From the NCBI GenBank assembly GCA_009829735.1, contig CM020619.1, positions 22,340,898-22,404,897 on the forward strand: 64,000 bases of DNA. The letters run 5' to 3'. Positions 54,917-64,000 of this stretch are shown here, one piece after another (positions within the stretch are counted from its first letter, which is position 1; the number at the start of each line of letters is the position of its first letter). The notes beneath the pieces were generated by a model that had not been told where the DNA came from, did no database searches, and saw only the letters and a list, made by a program, of their open reading frames with translations. The position numbers and the translations under genes were made by a program. The stretch is from Pyropia yezoensis (lineage: Eukaryota; Rhodophyta; Bangiophyceae; Bangiales; Bangiaceae).

Positions 54917-57218
54917 TAGCTCCCTCCCTAGTCCGGCACGTCCTCGGGCCGAACCAGGTGCCACCGTGCACAGCCTCGAGCACGTCCACACCGGTGCCGA
55001 GGTCGAGCGTCTTCACCCTGGTCACGATCACCTGCTCCGGTTCTCTGCCCCCCTTCTCTCCTTCACCTTGGCCCTCTCGTTCCCCCGGAGTCTGGACGTC
55101 ATGTCCAGTTCCGAGATCCAAGCTGGGCCCGTGGTTCCGGCGGCGAGTGTTGCGGAGGAGAACTCGGGTAGTCGCGCCCCTCTCCTGCCTCCGGTTCCTC
55201 GGGTGTCGATGTCGGCGCCGGTCGCCACGGCGGGGACGGATCGGGTTCCCCCGGCTTCTGAGATGCACCCGGTCGAGACCCCCCCGGTGGGTCTCCCGGA
55301 GATGCTTCTTGGGCAGGACCCTCTGGCGGGCCGGCGCTACTCCACGGTGGTCGGCGACGCCGGCGCGGCCCAGTGCCAGAAGGATTGCTTGGACCTCTGG
55401 CGCAAGGAACTCCAGCGCGGGGTCCTGACCGAGATGGATAAGGCTCGTCTTCACACGGCGGACCAGATGCGCCTGGCACAAGACCGCTCCCAGAGCTTCT
55501 CGGGTTCCTCTTGGGTTGCTCGCCTGGAGGATCTCCCCTTCGCGCTGGTGCTGGATCTGCCCTTGACCGAGCGTCGCGTGTCCGCGTACGTTCTCCGGTG
55601 GCCGGAGGAGGAAGGGTACGTCCACCGGGCGCTCAAGGTCTGGGACGAGGCGCTCAAGGGGTCGGGGAGCCTGAACTGCGACCCCCGTCCGAGCATGGTC
55701 GCTCTGGAGCCGCCTTTCCTGACCCGGAAGTACTCCAAGCTGTCACCGGCACGGGAGCAAGGCGAGCGACGCGGCCGTCAGCGTGACTTCCTCGTGAGCT
55801 GCAACCATCAGGAGTTCTGGAAGCTGGATAAGGCTAACCGGGCGGCGTACTACCCCAAGGTCATCCCGCAGCAGCAGGAAGTCGAGATCCCGGTCGGGTT
55901 TGCTCCTTCCAGCATCCCCTTCACCTGGTACTTCTTGGACGCCTTGACTCAGGCGTCGATCAAGGGCTTCTTCCACTCGATCCCGTACATGATGTACACG
56001 TCCGAGATGACAGTCTTGGCGGCCAACCACTGGCTTCACGAGGTCTTGGTGTCCAACCGGCTTTGGTTTCTCCCTGACCTCCTGATGGTCTGGATTGTCG
56101 ACAAGTTGACCGTCGACTTCCTGTGCAGCCAGGACGAAGAGTACAAGGGGCTCTTCCAGGCGATGATTGACTTCCGGCGTCTGGTGCCGGTGCATGACCG
56201 GAACTTCTTGAACGCGATTGCCGACCAGAACCGCCCGCGTCGGGATGGCTTCGGTTGGGCGCAGGTGGTCTACCAGTCTTCTCCGGTCAAGGTGCAGCTG
56301 GCGACGCCGCTTCCGGCGTGGCCGCAGCTAGGTAGCTTTCCTGCCCCGGCCGCCCTTGATCTTCTGCCAGTTGGGCCGCCGGTGCAGGAGTCGGGATGGG
56401 CCGCGGCGGTCGGTCAGGCGTCTGCGGCGGCTCCGCTTCCTCCTGTTGCACCTGTCGCCCCGGTGGCCTCGCCTGAACCGTCGCCGGCGCGTTCACGCCC
56501 TGTTCCGGCTGTGCCGTTACTTCAAGCTCCTCCGGCACCGCGCCTGTCTGCGGCGAGTCTGGGGGTGACCGTGCAGTCGCCTACCACTCCGGCCGCTCCG
56601 CCTCGGACGCCTTCTTCCAACGCCGGCGGCGCTGTGCCTCCGCTGGAGTTGGGTACTCCGGTTTCGGGGGCCGTTGTGGACCGTCCGGTGGTGTCATCCT
56701 CGGGGCGGTTCGAGATTCCGGCGCCGACTCTGCGCCTTACCCGCTTCCGGGTGCCTGACTGGTACCTGATCCAAGGTGGTCCGACATGCGACCAGTACGA
56801 CGTCGGTATGATTAAAGACCAGCTGGGTCGTCTTCTGGTGCAGGTTGAAGGCGTTGGGTCCTCCCTGGTGCTGGGTACTTACGCCAGCGTCTTGAACAAC
56901 GTGGTCGACCGGGTGTTTGCTTGCGCGGACAGCGGCCAGATGTCGAACAGCCCGGTGGTTGGCGAACTTCTGGCGACCTTGACGCGGCATGGCTTGGCCC
57001 AGCGGTGGTCAGAGACCTTCACTGGCTTCCAGGGGCGCCAACGGGCATATCTCGACGAGCGGGAGCCCCCGGCAACTACCGGTACTACTCCGATGGCGTC
57101 ATACCGGGATGCACCGCGTCCACCGCACTACGTCATCCCGTCTTCCTCCGGTTCCCGTCGTGCCGCGGAGGCAGCGCTGGAGGACACTCCCGCGGCTCAG
57201 CGTCCGCGCCGGGAGTAG
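54909..57218 (+). CDS. antisense ORF of element F, unknown function
   Basis: This intact frame is opposite to gag and pol. The first ATG (54909) gives 769 residues but lies in the LTR end. The next good start is 55101 (MSSSEIQAGPVVPA), giving 705. After a Pro/Ala-rich start come a helix-rich domain at about 160-300 (QRDFLVSCNHQEFWKLDKAN) and an aromatic, hydrophobic block at about 330-420 (SIPFTWYFLDALTQASIKGF, LWFLPDLLMVWIVDKLTVDF). Then follow a Pro/Ala linker and a last domain (FEIPAPTLRLTRFRVPDWYL) with a basic end. I see no zinc knuckle, protease, signal peptide or clear membrane span. Related ORFs sit in the same place in an F fragment and in two family-D copies. It could be an accessory Gag-like or nucleic-acid-binding protein; this is not shown. 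Confidence 0.75.
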   Translation: MLHSSLPSPARPRAEPGATVHSLEHVHTGAEVERLHPGHDHLLRFSAPLLSFTLALSFPRSLDVMSSSEIQAGPVVPAASVAEENSGSRAPLLPPVPRVSMSAPVATAGTDRVPPASEMHPVETPPVGLPEMLLGQDPLAGRRYSTVVGDAGAAQCQKDCLDLWRKELQRGVLTEMDKARLHTADQMRLAQDRSQSFSGSSWVARLEDLPFALVLDLPLTERRVSAYVLRWPEEEGYVHRALKVWDEALKGSGSLNCDPRPSMVALEPPFLTRKYSKLSPAREQGERRGRQRDFLVSCNHQEFWKLDKANRAAYYPKVIPQQQEVEIPVGFAPSSIPFTWYFLDALTQASIKGFFHSIPYMMYTSEMTVLAANHWLHEVLVSNRLWFLPDLLMVWIVDKLTVDFLCSQDEEYKGLFQAMIDFRRLVPVHDRNFLNAIADQNRPRRDGFGWAQVVYQSSPVKVQLATPLPAWPQLGSFPAPAALDLLPVGPPVQESGWAAAVGQASAAAPLPPVAPVAPVASPEPSPARSRPVPAVPLLQAPPAPRLSAASLGVTVQSPTTPAAPPRTPSSNAGGAVPPLELGTPVSGAVVDRPVVSSSGRFEIPAPTLRLTRFRVPDWYLIQGGPTCDQYDVGMIKDQLGRLLVQVEGVGSSLVLGTYASVLNNVVDRVFACADSGQMSNSPVVGELLATLTRHGLAQRWSETFTGFQGRQRAYLDEREPPATTGTTPMASYRDAPRPPHYVIPSSSGSRRAAEAALEDTPAAQRPRRE

Positions 57219-57363
57219 TAGTTGGAGGCAAGGAGGGTGAGGGTCTTGGGAGAAGCGAGGAGGGAAGAGGCGGAGAGAAGGGTTGCCCGAGCGGGTGCTT
57301 GTTTTCCTTGATTGTTCCATGCTTGTATTGCGTGTTCTCCTTTATATACCCGTTCCCTTCTTC

Positions 57364-60300
57364 TCAATCCTCTTGTTCCGCATCCGTTGCGGATGAACTC
57401 GGCTCGTCCCGAGGGTCTTGGTTGGCCCCATCCTCTTGGTCCTCCTCCGAGTCCGACTCCATAATCTTGCCGGCTCTGGCCACTGGAGTGCCCTCTATCC
57501 CGTTCCGTCGCGTGTAGGCACAGACATCCGCGATGGGTAGCCGGTTTGAGGGTTCCCAGGTATCATCTGCCGGGATAAAACCGAACCAGCGTACTCGCAG
57601 GTACAGGCGTCCGTCTCTCCAGGCATGGTCCACAAACTTGACGTAGACATATTCCCGACCTTCTTCTTGGGATAGCCAGGGTACGGCGGCCCGCTTGCGC
57701 CGGGTCAAGTCCCGTTGGCTTGGCGGTGGAGCTCGGGTGACATGGTCGCTGCTCACGCGGTACGGGGAGCCATCCACGTCTAGAAGAAAGGTCCAACCGT
57801 CCGTATTCAGGATCTCATAAGGTCCATCCGTCTTCGAGTCCAGCTTCCCCCGGGTCTTGCTATGGTTGTCCACAAAAACCCAGTCGCCACCACCCAGTTC
57901 CTTGTTCTTTTCCCGAACGCCCTTGTCATAGCCCCGCTTGTATCGCTCCTGGGTCTTCGAGATTGACTCCTTGACTCTTGGGAGCAGGAGCTTCAGTTGC
58001 TCTAGGAACTCATCCTTTGCCTTGGGACCTGACTTCAGTGCAGGCTGGAGACCGTCTGGTATTCTTTCCAGCGAGAAGTTGGTCAGCCGCCTTGGGGTGA
58101 CAAAGTCGAGTGGAGCGACCCCCGTTGTCCGGTGAACTCGGGAGTTGTAGGCTAGAGTGAGGACAGCCAGGAGCTCGTCCCAGTCTTCTTGATGCTCCTC
58201 CACGTAGTGCCGTAGCATGACTACTAGGGTCCGGTTGAATCGTTCCACCTGGCCGTTCGTTTGAGGGTGGTACGTCGTAGTGTACAAGTTCTTGATGCCC
58301 ATCAGGTCACAGACTCCTTGGAAGAACAGGGATGCAAACTGGGGACCGTTGTCGGTCAAGACGGAGTCTGGAGGGCCGTAGGCAGCTATCCAGTACTCGC
58401 AGAAGGCTGACGTGACATCCAGAGCCGTGATGGTCCTCAGCGGGATTGCTCGAGTAAGCTTGGAGAACCGGTCACATATGATGAGCAGGTATATGTTGCC
58501 ACTGGATGTTTCAGGTAGGGGCCCCAGGATGTCCATGCTTAAGCTTGCAAAGGGCTCCGCCGCAGGGAATAGGCGTAGCTTAGAAGTCTTCTTCCTCTGG
58601 GACAACCGGTTCCTTGCACACGAAACACAAGCCTCCAGGTACTTATGGACGTCACTGGCCATGGTTTCCCAGTAATAGTGTCGTCTCATGGAAGCATACA
58701 TCCGATTGATACCAGGATGTCCGGCCTGGGGAGACGAGTGCTCCAGGCGTACAATGTCAGCTCGTAGGCCCCGGGGTACGTAGACTTGAGTGGCCCCATC
58801 GAAGGGTGACACCCGTACTAGGAGTCCGTCCGTAGACTCGGAGAAACGACTGTTCCGGTTCAGGTCCATTTGGTGGCGAAGCTCCAAGCATTGAGGATCC
58901 GTCAGTTGTGCCTCCAGCATCCGGTGAATGGTCACCGGTTGATGAGCTTCAGGTGTCTCATACAGGGGAGCGTGCCAGCCACGTCCGACATTCGGGAGGA
59001 TGAAGTAAGGTATTTCCTCCGGGATAGGACCGGTATCGGCTGCAGGAGTCTCCAGCCGGGACATGGTGTCGGCGCAGTGGTGCTCCCTCCCTGCTCTGGT
59101 GCACACCTTGTACTTGAACTCCGAAAGGCGTAGGCGCCACCGGGCGACCCTTCCTTGACTGCTGTCCATACATAGCAGCCACCTTAGGCTGGCGTGGTCC
59201 GTCCGGATGAGGAACTCTTGTCCTTCAAGATATGGCCGTAACAGGAAGCAAGCCCAGACGACTGCCAAGCACTCGCGCTTGGTCGTGGAATAGTTCTTCT
59301 CAGCTGGAGTCAAGACGCGACTGTAGTAGCCTATCGGGAGAAAGTGCCCATAAGGTTGCTGCTGGAGTAGTGAGCACCCCACCTGGACGCCACAGGCATC
59401 CGTCTCCAGAACAAACTGGCCCTCCCGCTTGGGTAACGCCAGTACTGGAGTGGTGGTCAGGCGCTTCTTGAGCTCTTCGAAGGCCGCGGTCTGCTTCTCG
59501 TCGAACACCGGGAGTTGTGCGGGAAGCTTCTTGCTGGTCAGCTTGGTCAGTGGCCGGGCAATCAGAGCATAGTCCCGTACGAACCGGCGATAGACGTTGC
59601 ACATACCCAGGAAGCTCTTGAGTTCCGTCTGGGTTTTGGGTTGCCGTGCATGCCGGAGGGCCTTGATGTTCTTCTCATTGACTCGGAGCTCCCCCGGACT
59701 CAGCACGTGCCCCAGATACTCCACCTCAGTCTCAAACAGGTGGCACTTCTCGGCCTTGAGGGTAACTCCAGCCTTGGACAGGAGGGCCAGGACCTCCCGA
59801 AGGTGCTCCAGGTGTTCCGCTGGGGTCTTGGAGAAACCGATAATGTCATCCAGGTAGACCAAACATGTTCTCCACCTTAGCCCGGACAGGATGATGTCGA
59901 TGGCTCTTTGGAAGGTCGCCGGAGCATTGGTGAGACCAAAAGGAAGACGCTTGCACCGGAATAGTCCCAGGTGGCACGTGAAGGTGGTCTTGTCCTTGTC
60001 CTCGTCAGCCAGAGGGATCTGCCAGTAACCGGCATTACAATCCAGCGTCGAGAAGAGGGTGGCATCACCAAGAAAGTCGAGGCAATCATCCATCCGGGGT
60101 ATCGGGTATACGTCCTTGACTGTCATCTCGTTCAGGCGCCGGTAGTCAACGCAGAAACGGAAGTGACCGCCGGTTTTCGGGACGACTACCACCGGGAAAG
60201 CCCACTCGCCATCAGACGGCTCGATAACATCCATCTTGAGCATCTTGTTAACCTGCTTCTCAATCTCATCCCGGCGATGAGGTCCTGCCCGATATGGTTG

Positions 60301-61390
60301 CATGTGCACTGGCTTAGCTTCCGGCTTGAGTTGAATCCGGTGTAGAGTGACGTCCATCTTGCCCAGCTCTCCCGACCACAGGTGCCGATATTCCTGGAGA
60401 AGCTTCTCCAGTGCCTCCTTCAAGTCGGGAGGGACATTTTCTTGCTTGACCTTCGGCATCCCGGGTGGTGCTTGTTCGGGTTTCGGAGTAGCGCTGCCAG
60501 CCTGTTCTTGCTTCGGAGGTACGTCTAAGGCCGTCAAGTTGGATGCCAGTTCTTGTTGCAGGTTCAGGAGGTCTTCCTTGCTCATAGCACGGGCGGATCC
60601 CCGGTAAGGCTCTGCTGTACCAACTCGGGTGCCCTTGGCGAGGGTTATTGGCTTCCGGCTCACGTTGACGATTAGCACCGAGAACGGGGTGTGCCTTTCT
60701 ACCTTCTTGTGATGTCCGTGGGCCAAGTATAACCGGTGTTTCGCCAGAAATTCCTTACGTCCGTAGATCAGGCATTGACCTGCAATCCGGGTCGTTACTT
60801 GAACCTTGGTTTCCGAGCGAGGGGGTAGGAGCACCGGTTTGAAGAGAGTCAAGGTAGAGGGTGGGATGCGTTCCCTCTTGCTCTTGGCTACACGAACCTT
60901 GGCGTCCAGATGTTCCAATACCGGTGACAAAAACCCATGGTTGAACTGGACCTTCCCTTCTCCGGGTAGGATGCTCTTGACATGCTGCTTCTGGAAGTCC
61001 CAGCCTAGGATGAGGGGGACCGATAGGGTCTTGACTACTAGAAAGGGAAAAAGCATTGGTTCATTGTTGACATAGATGGCGACAGGAAGACGGCCAAGCG
61101 GTCGTAGGGTTTGACCCTAAGCGTCGACGATATGGGTCCGGGTAGGCGCTCTCCAGGCATGTCGACGCCAGCCCGGAGGTAACAGGTTCTCAGTGATGAC
61201 GCTTGGTCCGGCTCCCGTGTCAACCACCGGCGTAACAGCTTGGGGGAGGCTATCCCCCACACGCATACGAGCATTAATCTTGAGGTTTTCTTTACGAAGG
61301 ACGAGGAATGTCCCCTTGAACAAACAGGGTGTCCAGGCGGCTACCGGTTGAGCGGGTAACTGCCGTCCTTTCTCCCGGCACGCAAGGGGA
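57364..61390 (-). CDS. pol: Pol of element F (protease, RT, RNase H, integrase, chromodomain-like)
   Basis: The polyprotein copies the element RNA into cDNA and inserts it. The protease signature VVDTGAGPSVI lies near 61210. One in-frame TAG at about 61111 splits protease (VDA*GQTLRPLG); after it the frame is open for more than 1230 codons. The RT has VVPKTGGHFRFCVDYRRLNE, PFGLTNAPATFQRA and VYLDDIIGFS. RNase H has LETDACGVQVG and YSTTKRECLAVVWA. Integrase has HPGINRMY…CVSCARN, then MDILGPLP, DNGPQF and NGQVERFN, the complete DDE triad. The end is a chromodomain-like fold (RLYLRVRWFGFIPADDTWEP). The protease frame differs from gag. Whether the TAG is a mutation or read through cannot be told from one copy. 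Confidence 0.9.
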
Positions 61391-61451
61391 GAACGGGTAG
61401 AAGTACCCTGCCGTCGGAGATTCGGGAAGACACTTGGGGAGAGCGCCTGCC

Positions 61452-63335
61452 CTACTCGTTTCCCGGGTCCGAGGAGTCCTTAGAGGTTTCGGTCTCCAGG
61501 TCGAAGTCCGTAGGAGCTTCCCTTGCCAGAGCCTCCGTGATGCTCTGTAAGGTTGCCACTCGGATTGCATGTACCTGTGCCTTGTCCATCTTGGAGGGTG
61601 CCCGCCGGTCAGCCCAGTTGACCGCCTTTGCAAACACCAGTCCTTGACGCTTGAGTTTCTCCTGGAGGTCCTTGGGAATGGTCGGGCACTGGTAGGACAT
61701 GTGATCCTCCTTCTGGCACAGCCAACAAGACCGGAACCGCTGGTTCTTGACTTGCTTGGGGGCGACCAGGGATGGTTGCTCCTTGGAAACGAAGCCGCCC
61801 CACTTGTCCCCTGACCCCATGGGTGAGGCCTCGCCAACTGCGAGTACTGGTACGGGGCTATCACCTCCCTTATACTTGTCGGGTCCGGGTCGAACTCGCG
61901 ACAACGGCTTGGGAGTTGATACCATGGGAGCTTGGAGGGCCCTGGCTTGCCGGTACTTGCCCTGGGTGTAGGCCATCAACTGCTGGAAGGTATGTTCTTG
62001 ATGTTCCTGGTTGTAGTTCTCCGCATCCACTTGAAGATATTCAGGAAGCCCTTCCGAGAAGATCATCTTGAGCCTGTACTCGGGGTAAACGTTGCCACAA
62101 GCATCGCTCATCTCCCGGACACGACGGGCGAACGCCTCTGGAGTCTCTTGTCTTTCCATGGTTGCCCGGTTCAGCCTGCCGACTGCTTTACGCAGAGAGT
62201 CCGCGTCAGCGTAGTTGGACAGGAGCCAGTTGACCGCCTCCGGATAACTCGCGCCGGTACGTCCGACAATGTGTCCGGCAGAGTCTGGTAGAACCTGTGC
62301 AAACCGCTGTTCCGCTTCTCCGGTCATGAAGTTAACCAGGAGGTAGAGAGCCTTGCCCTCGGACACATCGTTGTCATTGCATGCCTTGACAAACCGGCGC
62401 AGGAAGGCAAAGATAAGCGCCGGTCTCTTCCCGGAAAACTTAGGATGTCCCCCGAAGCTCGGCTGCATTCGCCGGTTCAGGGACGCCATCTTCTTGGCCA
62501 TCTTCCGGGTGTAACCTTGGTCTTGGTTCTCCAGCCGGTAGTTACCCCAATACGTGACCTTGTCCAGGGTGGCATCTCCCACTTGGTGGGCAGGGAAGTC
62601 AAACTCGACTAGCCTGCGCCGGGTGGGACCGGGAGATGCATCCCAATCATATCCCTCCTCAGAGCTGGAGGAACTGGTCTCGCTGGTGCTAGAGCGACGG
62701 CGATGACGCCGACGCCTTCGGCTGCTCCGGTTACCGGTCTTGGAGCTCCCCGCCCCATAGGATGCAAGGGGAGAAAAAGCTTGGCCGGTCCCAGGAGTCG
62801 AGGTCTCAGGGAGACCCGTAGAACCAGTCACAACGGTGCCTCTGGCATCGCTAGTGCCCACAGGAAGAGGTGTATACACCCAGCTGCCATGTGTGGGTCC
62901 AGGAGTAAACACACCAGGGGCTATCCCTGGAGGTTGAGGAGTAGAACCGACAGGAGGGAGACGTCTGCTGCTAGCGGACTCAAACGCCGTTGACCCCGGG
63001 GTGGCTCCCACAGAAGGAACAGCCGGAGGAACGGGAGCAGGTGGTGCTTGGCCGCCTGTGGACTCCAGTCCGCTACCGGATGTCACACCCAGGTCTGCTT
63101 CACCCGTAGGGAGAACGCCGGGTTGGGCACCGTCCCCCGCGGTGACCAGGGATGCGTCAAGGGACGCGGGGTCTACCCCTTCGGGCACCGTCGTGCCAGG
63201 GAGGGTAGCCATGTTGGTCTCTTGACAGCCACAGTCCAGTTGCCTGCGTGTCCAAAGATCGCCAGACCACAAAAGAGGGGTTGGAGAGCCAGGAATGGGA
63301 TTCCCGTGAACGGGTGCAAATAATTCCCAAACCAC
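61452..63335 (-). CDS. gag: Gag of element F
   Basis: This is the structural protein of the virus-like particle. The likely start is the ATG at about 63212 (MATLPGTTVPEGVDPAS), giving about 586 residues; the frame is open from 63335. After a long Pro/Gly/Ser-rich region and an Arg-rich patch (SSRRRRRHRRRSST) comes the capsid part (ALIFAFLRRFVKACNDND, YLLVNFMTGEAEQRF, ETPEAFARRVREMSD). A zinc knuckle CWLCQKEDHMSYQC (C-x2-C-x4-H-x4-C) lies near 61690-61735. The acidic end is followed by TAG at 61452. No stop interrupts it. Confidence 0.88.
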   Translation of the reverse strand: MVWELFAPVHGNPIPGSPTPLLWSGDLWTRRQLDCGCQETNMATLPGTTVPEGVDPASLDASLVTAGDGAQPGVLPTGEADLGVTSGSGLESTGGQAPPAPVPPAVPSVGATPGSTAFESASSRRLPPVGSTPQPPGIAPGVFTPGPTHGSWVYTPLPVGTSDARGTVVTGSTGLPETSTPGTGQAFSPLASYGAGSSKTGNRSSRRRRRHRRRSSTSETSSSSSEEGYDWDASPGPTRRRLVEFDFPAHQVGDATLDKVTYWGNYRLENQDQGYTRKMAKKMASLNRRMQPSFGGHPKFSGKRPALIFAFLRRFVKACNDNDVSEGKALYLLVNFMTGEAEQRFAQVLPDSAGHIVGRTGASYPEAVNWLLSNYADADSLRKAVGRLNRATMERQETPEAFARRVREMSDACGNVYPEYRLKMIFSEGLPEYLQVDAENYNQEHQEHTFQQLMAYTQGKYRQARALQAPMVSTPKPLSRVRPGPDKYKGGDSPVPVLAVGEASPMGSGDKWGGFVSKEQPSLVAPKQVKNQRFRSCWLCQKEDHMSYQCPTIPKDLQEKLKRQGLVFAKAVNWADRRAPSKMDKAQVHAIRVATLQSITEALAREAPTDFDLETETSKDSSDPGNE

Positions 63336-63401
63336 AGAAAAAGACAGAACAGGAACAACCCAACCGCTGCTCCCAAATGTCTCTTCTCAAACACTCCAAT
63401 C

Positions 63402-63420
63402 ATCCCCTGCTGCTCCACCA
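63402..63420 (-). other. primer binding site of element F
   Basis: The minus strand TGGTGGAGCAGCAGGGGAT begins four bases after the LTR end. It is identical to 50759-50777. It supports the minus strand as the sense strand. Confidence 0.75.
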
Positions 63421-63424
63421 AATA

Positions 63425-63995
63425 TGTGGTATAAAACTCGATCCTCTCAGACACGTGTCAATATCCCTCGGGGAAAGGGACAGGTAACACAGAAAGGGGA
63501 ACTACGAGAATGGTATGCCTGTTGCCTCACGTGCCTGCTCGCAGAGCAAACAGATACGCACGGTAGTGCACACGGGGAAGAGGAAAGCAAACGCGCAGTT
63601 GTCTTTTTCCTGAGGGCGCGGGCCAAGGGCGCCTCGCTGTCCCTCTTAACGTGCATCTGGGGGAGCCTCGGCACGTTGGCCAGGTAGCCCCCCCATAACC
63701 CCGAGTGGCCCCGACCCGAGTCTAACCTCGTCAGGTCGGGGGCCACTATCACTACTAATTCTATTCCCACTCACTAATCTCACACTCAAATTCTCTCAAA
63801 TCAAGTCCCTCACAAGTATGCAAAAACCCATCAGCAATCCCTCTCTCACGTGTGGATAGCGTAGTCCACCGCATCCCAGTGCCGGGCACGGGCCATGGCC
63901 GCCAACCATCACCACACGGCGGGCGTGTTCTGGCACCTGGTGCCCTCTGGTTGTAGTCCCGGGTCGGCGCCAAGTCGGGGCCAGGGAATGCTACA
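63425..63995 (-). repeat. 5' LTR of element F
   Basis: The plus strand reads TGTGGTATAAAACTCG…AGGGAATGCTACA, and aligns over its whole length with 54346-54916. Differences seen are one G missing from a G run, T/A, G/A, T/C and one extra A. Only five bases of flank (GTACT) remain in the window. Confidence 0.92.
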
Positions 63996-64000
63996 GTACT

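Larger units (their letters stand above)
54346..63995 (-). mobile_element. element F: complete Ty3/gypsy element with an antisense third ORF
   Basis: Two direct 571-bp LTRs flank 8.5 kb. With the minus strand as sense, the order is 5' LTR (63995-63425), primer binding site (63420-63402), gag (63335-61452), pol (about 61390-57364), a plus-strand ORF (54909/55101-57218) converging on pol, polypurine tract (AGGGAGGGAGC at about 54919-54929) and 3' LTR (54916-54346). The LTRs differ at only about five sites by eye, so insertion was recent. Flanking bases (GACCA left, GTACT right) do not form a duplication, but the right flank is only five bases. Confidence 0.9.

Noticed and set aside
55890..56170. 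Antisense ORF of element F as an envelope gene
   Set aside because: The hydrophobic stretch near residues 330-420 is broken by charged residues. No signal peptide, clear transmembrane helix, furin site or glycosylation pattern is seen, and env would be on the sense strand.
4651..61111. Many TAA/TAG codons at expected Gln positions, suggesting a genetic code where TAR means Gln
   Set aside because: The host genes (MED15-like, eIF6, SWR1-type) are rich in CAA/CAG and have no internal TAA or TAG, and they end at normal stops. Only transposons and one hypothetical ORF show the pattern.
1..64000. CRISPR arrays, bacterial operons, rRNA or tRNA genes
   Set aside because: No regular short repeats with spacers, no operon-like spacing and no convincing tRNA cloverleaf were seen. 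GGTTCGA-like strings inside LTR A lack the rest of a tRNA.

Overview
The window is a piece of nuclear DNA from a GC-rich, intron-poor eukaryote. The evidence is spliceosomal GT-AG introns, large nuclear regulatory proteins (a Mediator tail subunit and a SWR1-type remodeler), eIF6, and many LTR retrotransposons. High GC, near-absence of introns and a heavy load of Ty3/gypsy and Ty1/copia elements would suit a bangiophyte red alga or a similar protist. That placement is inference only.

Host genes form one island. On the plus strand lies a MED15/GAL11-like Mediator subunit (20494-24328, one intron that splits the KIX domain). Convergent to it is the C-terminal part of adenylosuccinate synthetase (25856-26707, minus), whose N-terminus is cut off by an LTR. 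Further right are eIF6 (36338-37075, plus) and a convergent SWR1/PIE1/EP400-type ATPase (37252-46633, minus, 2949 residues with a 20-codon first exon).

The rest is mostly transposons in layers. 1-5867: decayed copia element (minus). 5937-7323: 3' end of a family-F gypsy element. 7803-9690: minus gypsy remnant. 9675-12422: 3' end of a family-D gypsy element. 16065-19235: inverted 401-bp repeats with hairpin MITEs and a solo D LTR. 26708-35021: LTR-A copies, a decayed chromovirus, a DNA-transposon remnant and an orphan GC-rich block. 48380-50757: a near-perfect 580-bp-arm palindrome between older inverted LTR pieces. 50759-63995: a nested stack in which an E gag remnant is interrupted by LTR A, then by element D, then by a complete element F.

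The most unusual item is element F (54346-63995). It has nearly identical 571-bp LTRs, gag and pol on the minus strand, and a long intact ORF of about 700-770 codons on the opposite strand. That ORF starts at the 3' LTR and converges on pol. A second F fragment and two D-family copies keep the same geometry and related protein sequence. A conserved antisense gene therefore seems to belong to a whole clade of gypsy elements here.

Everything is read by eye from one window. Element names A, D, E and F are local labels.
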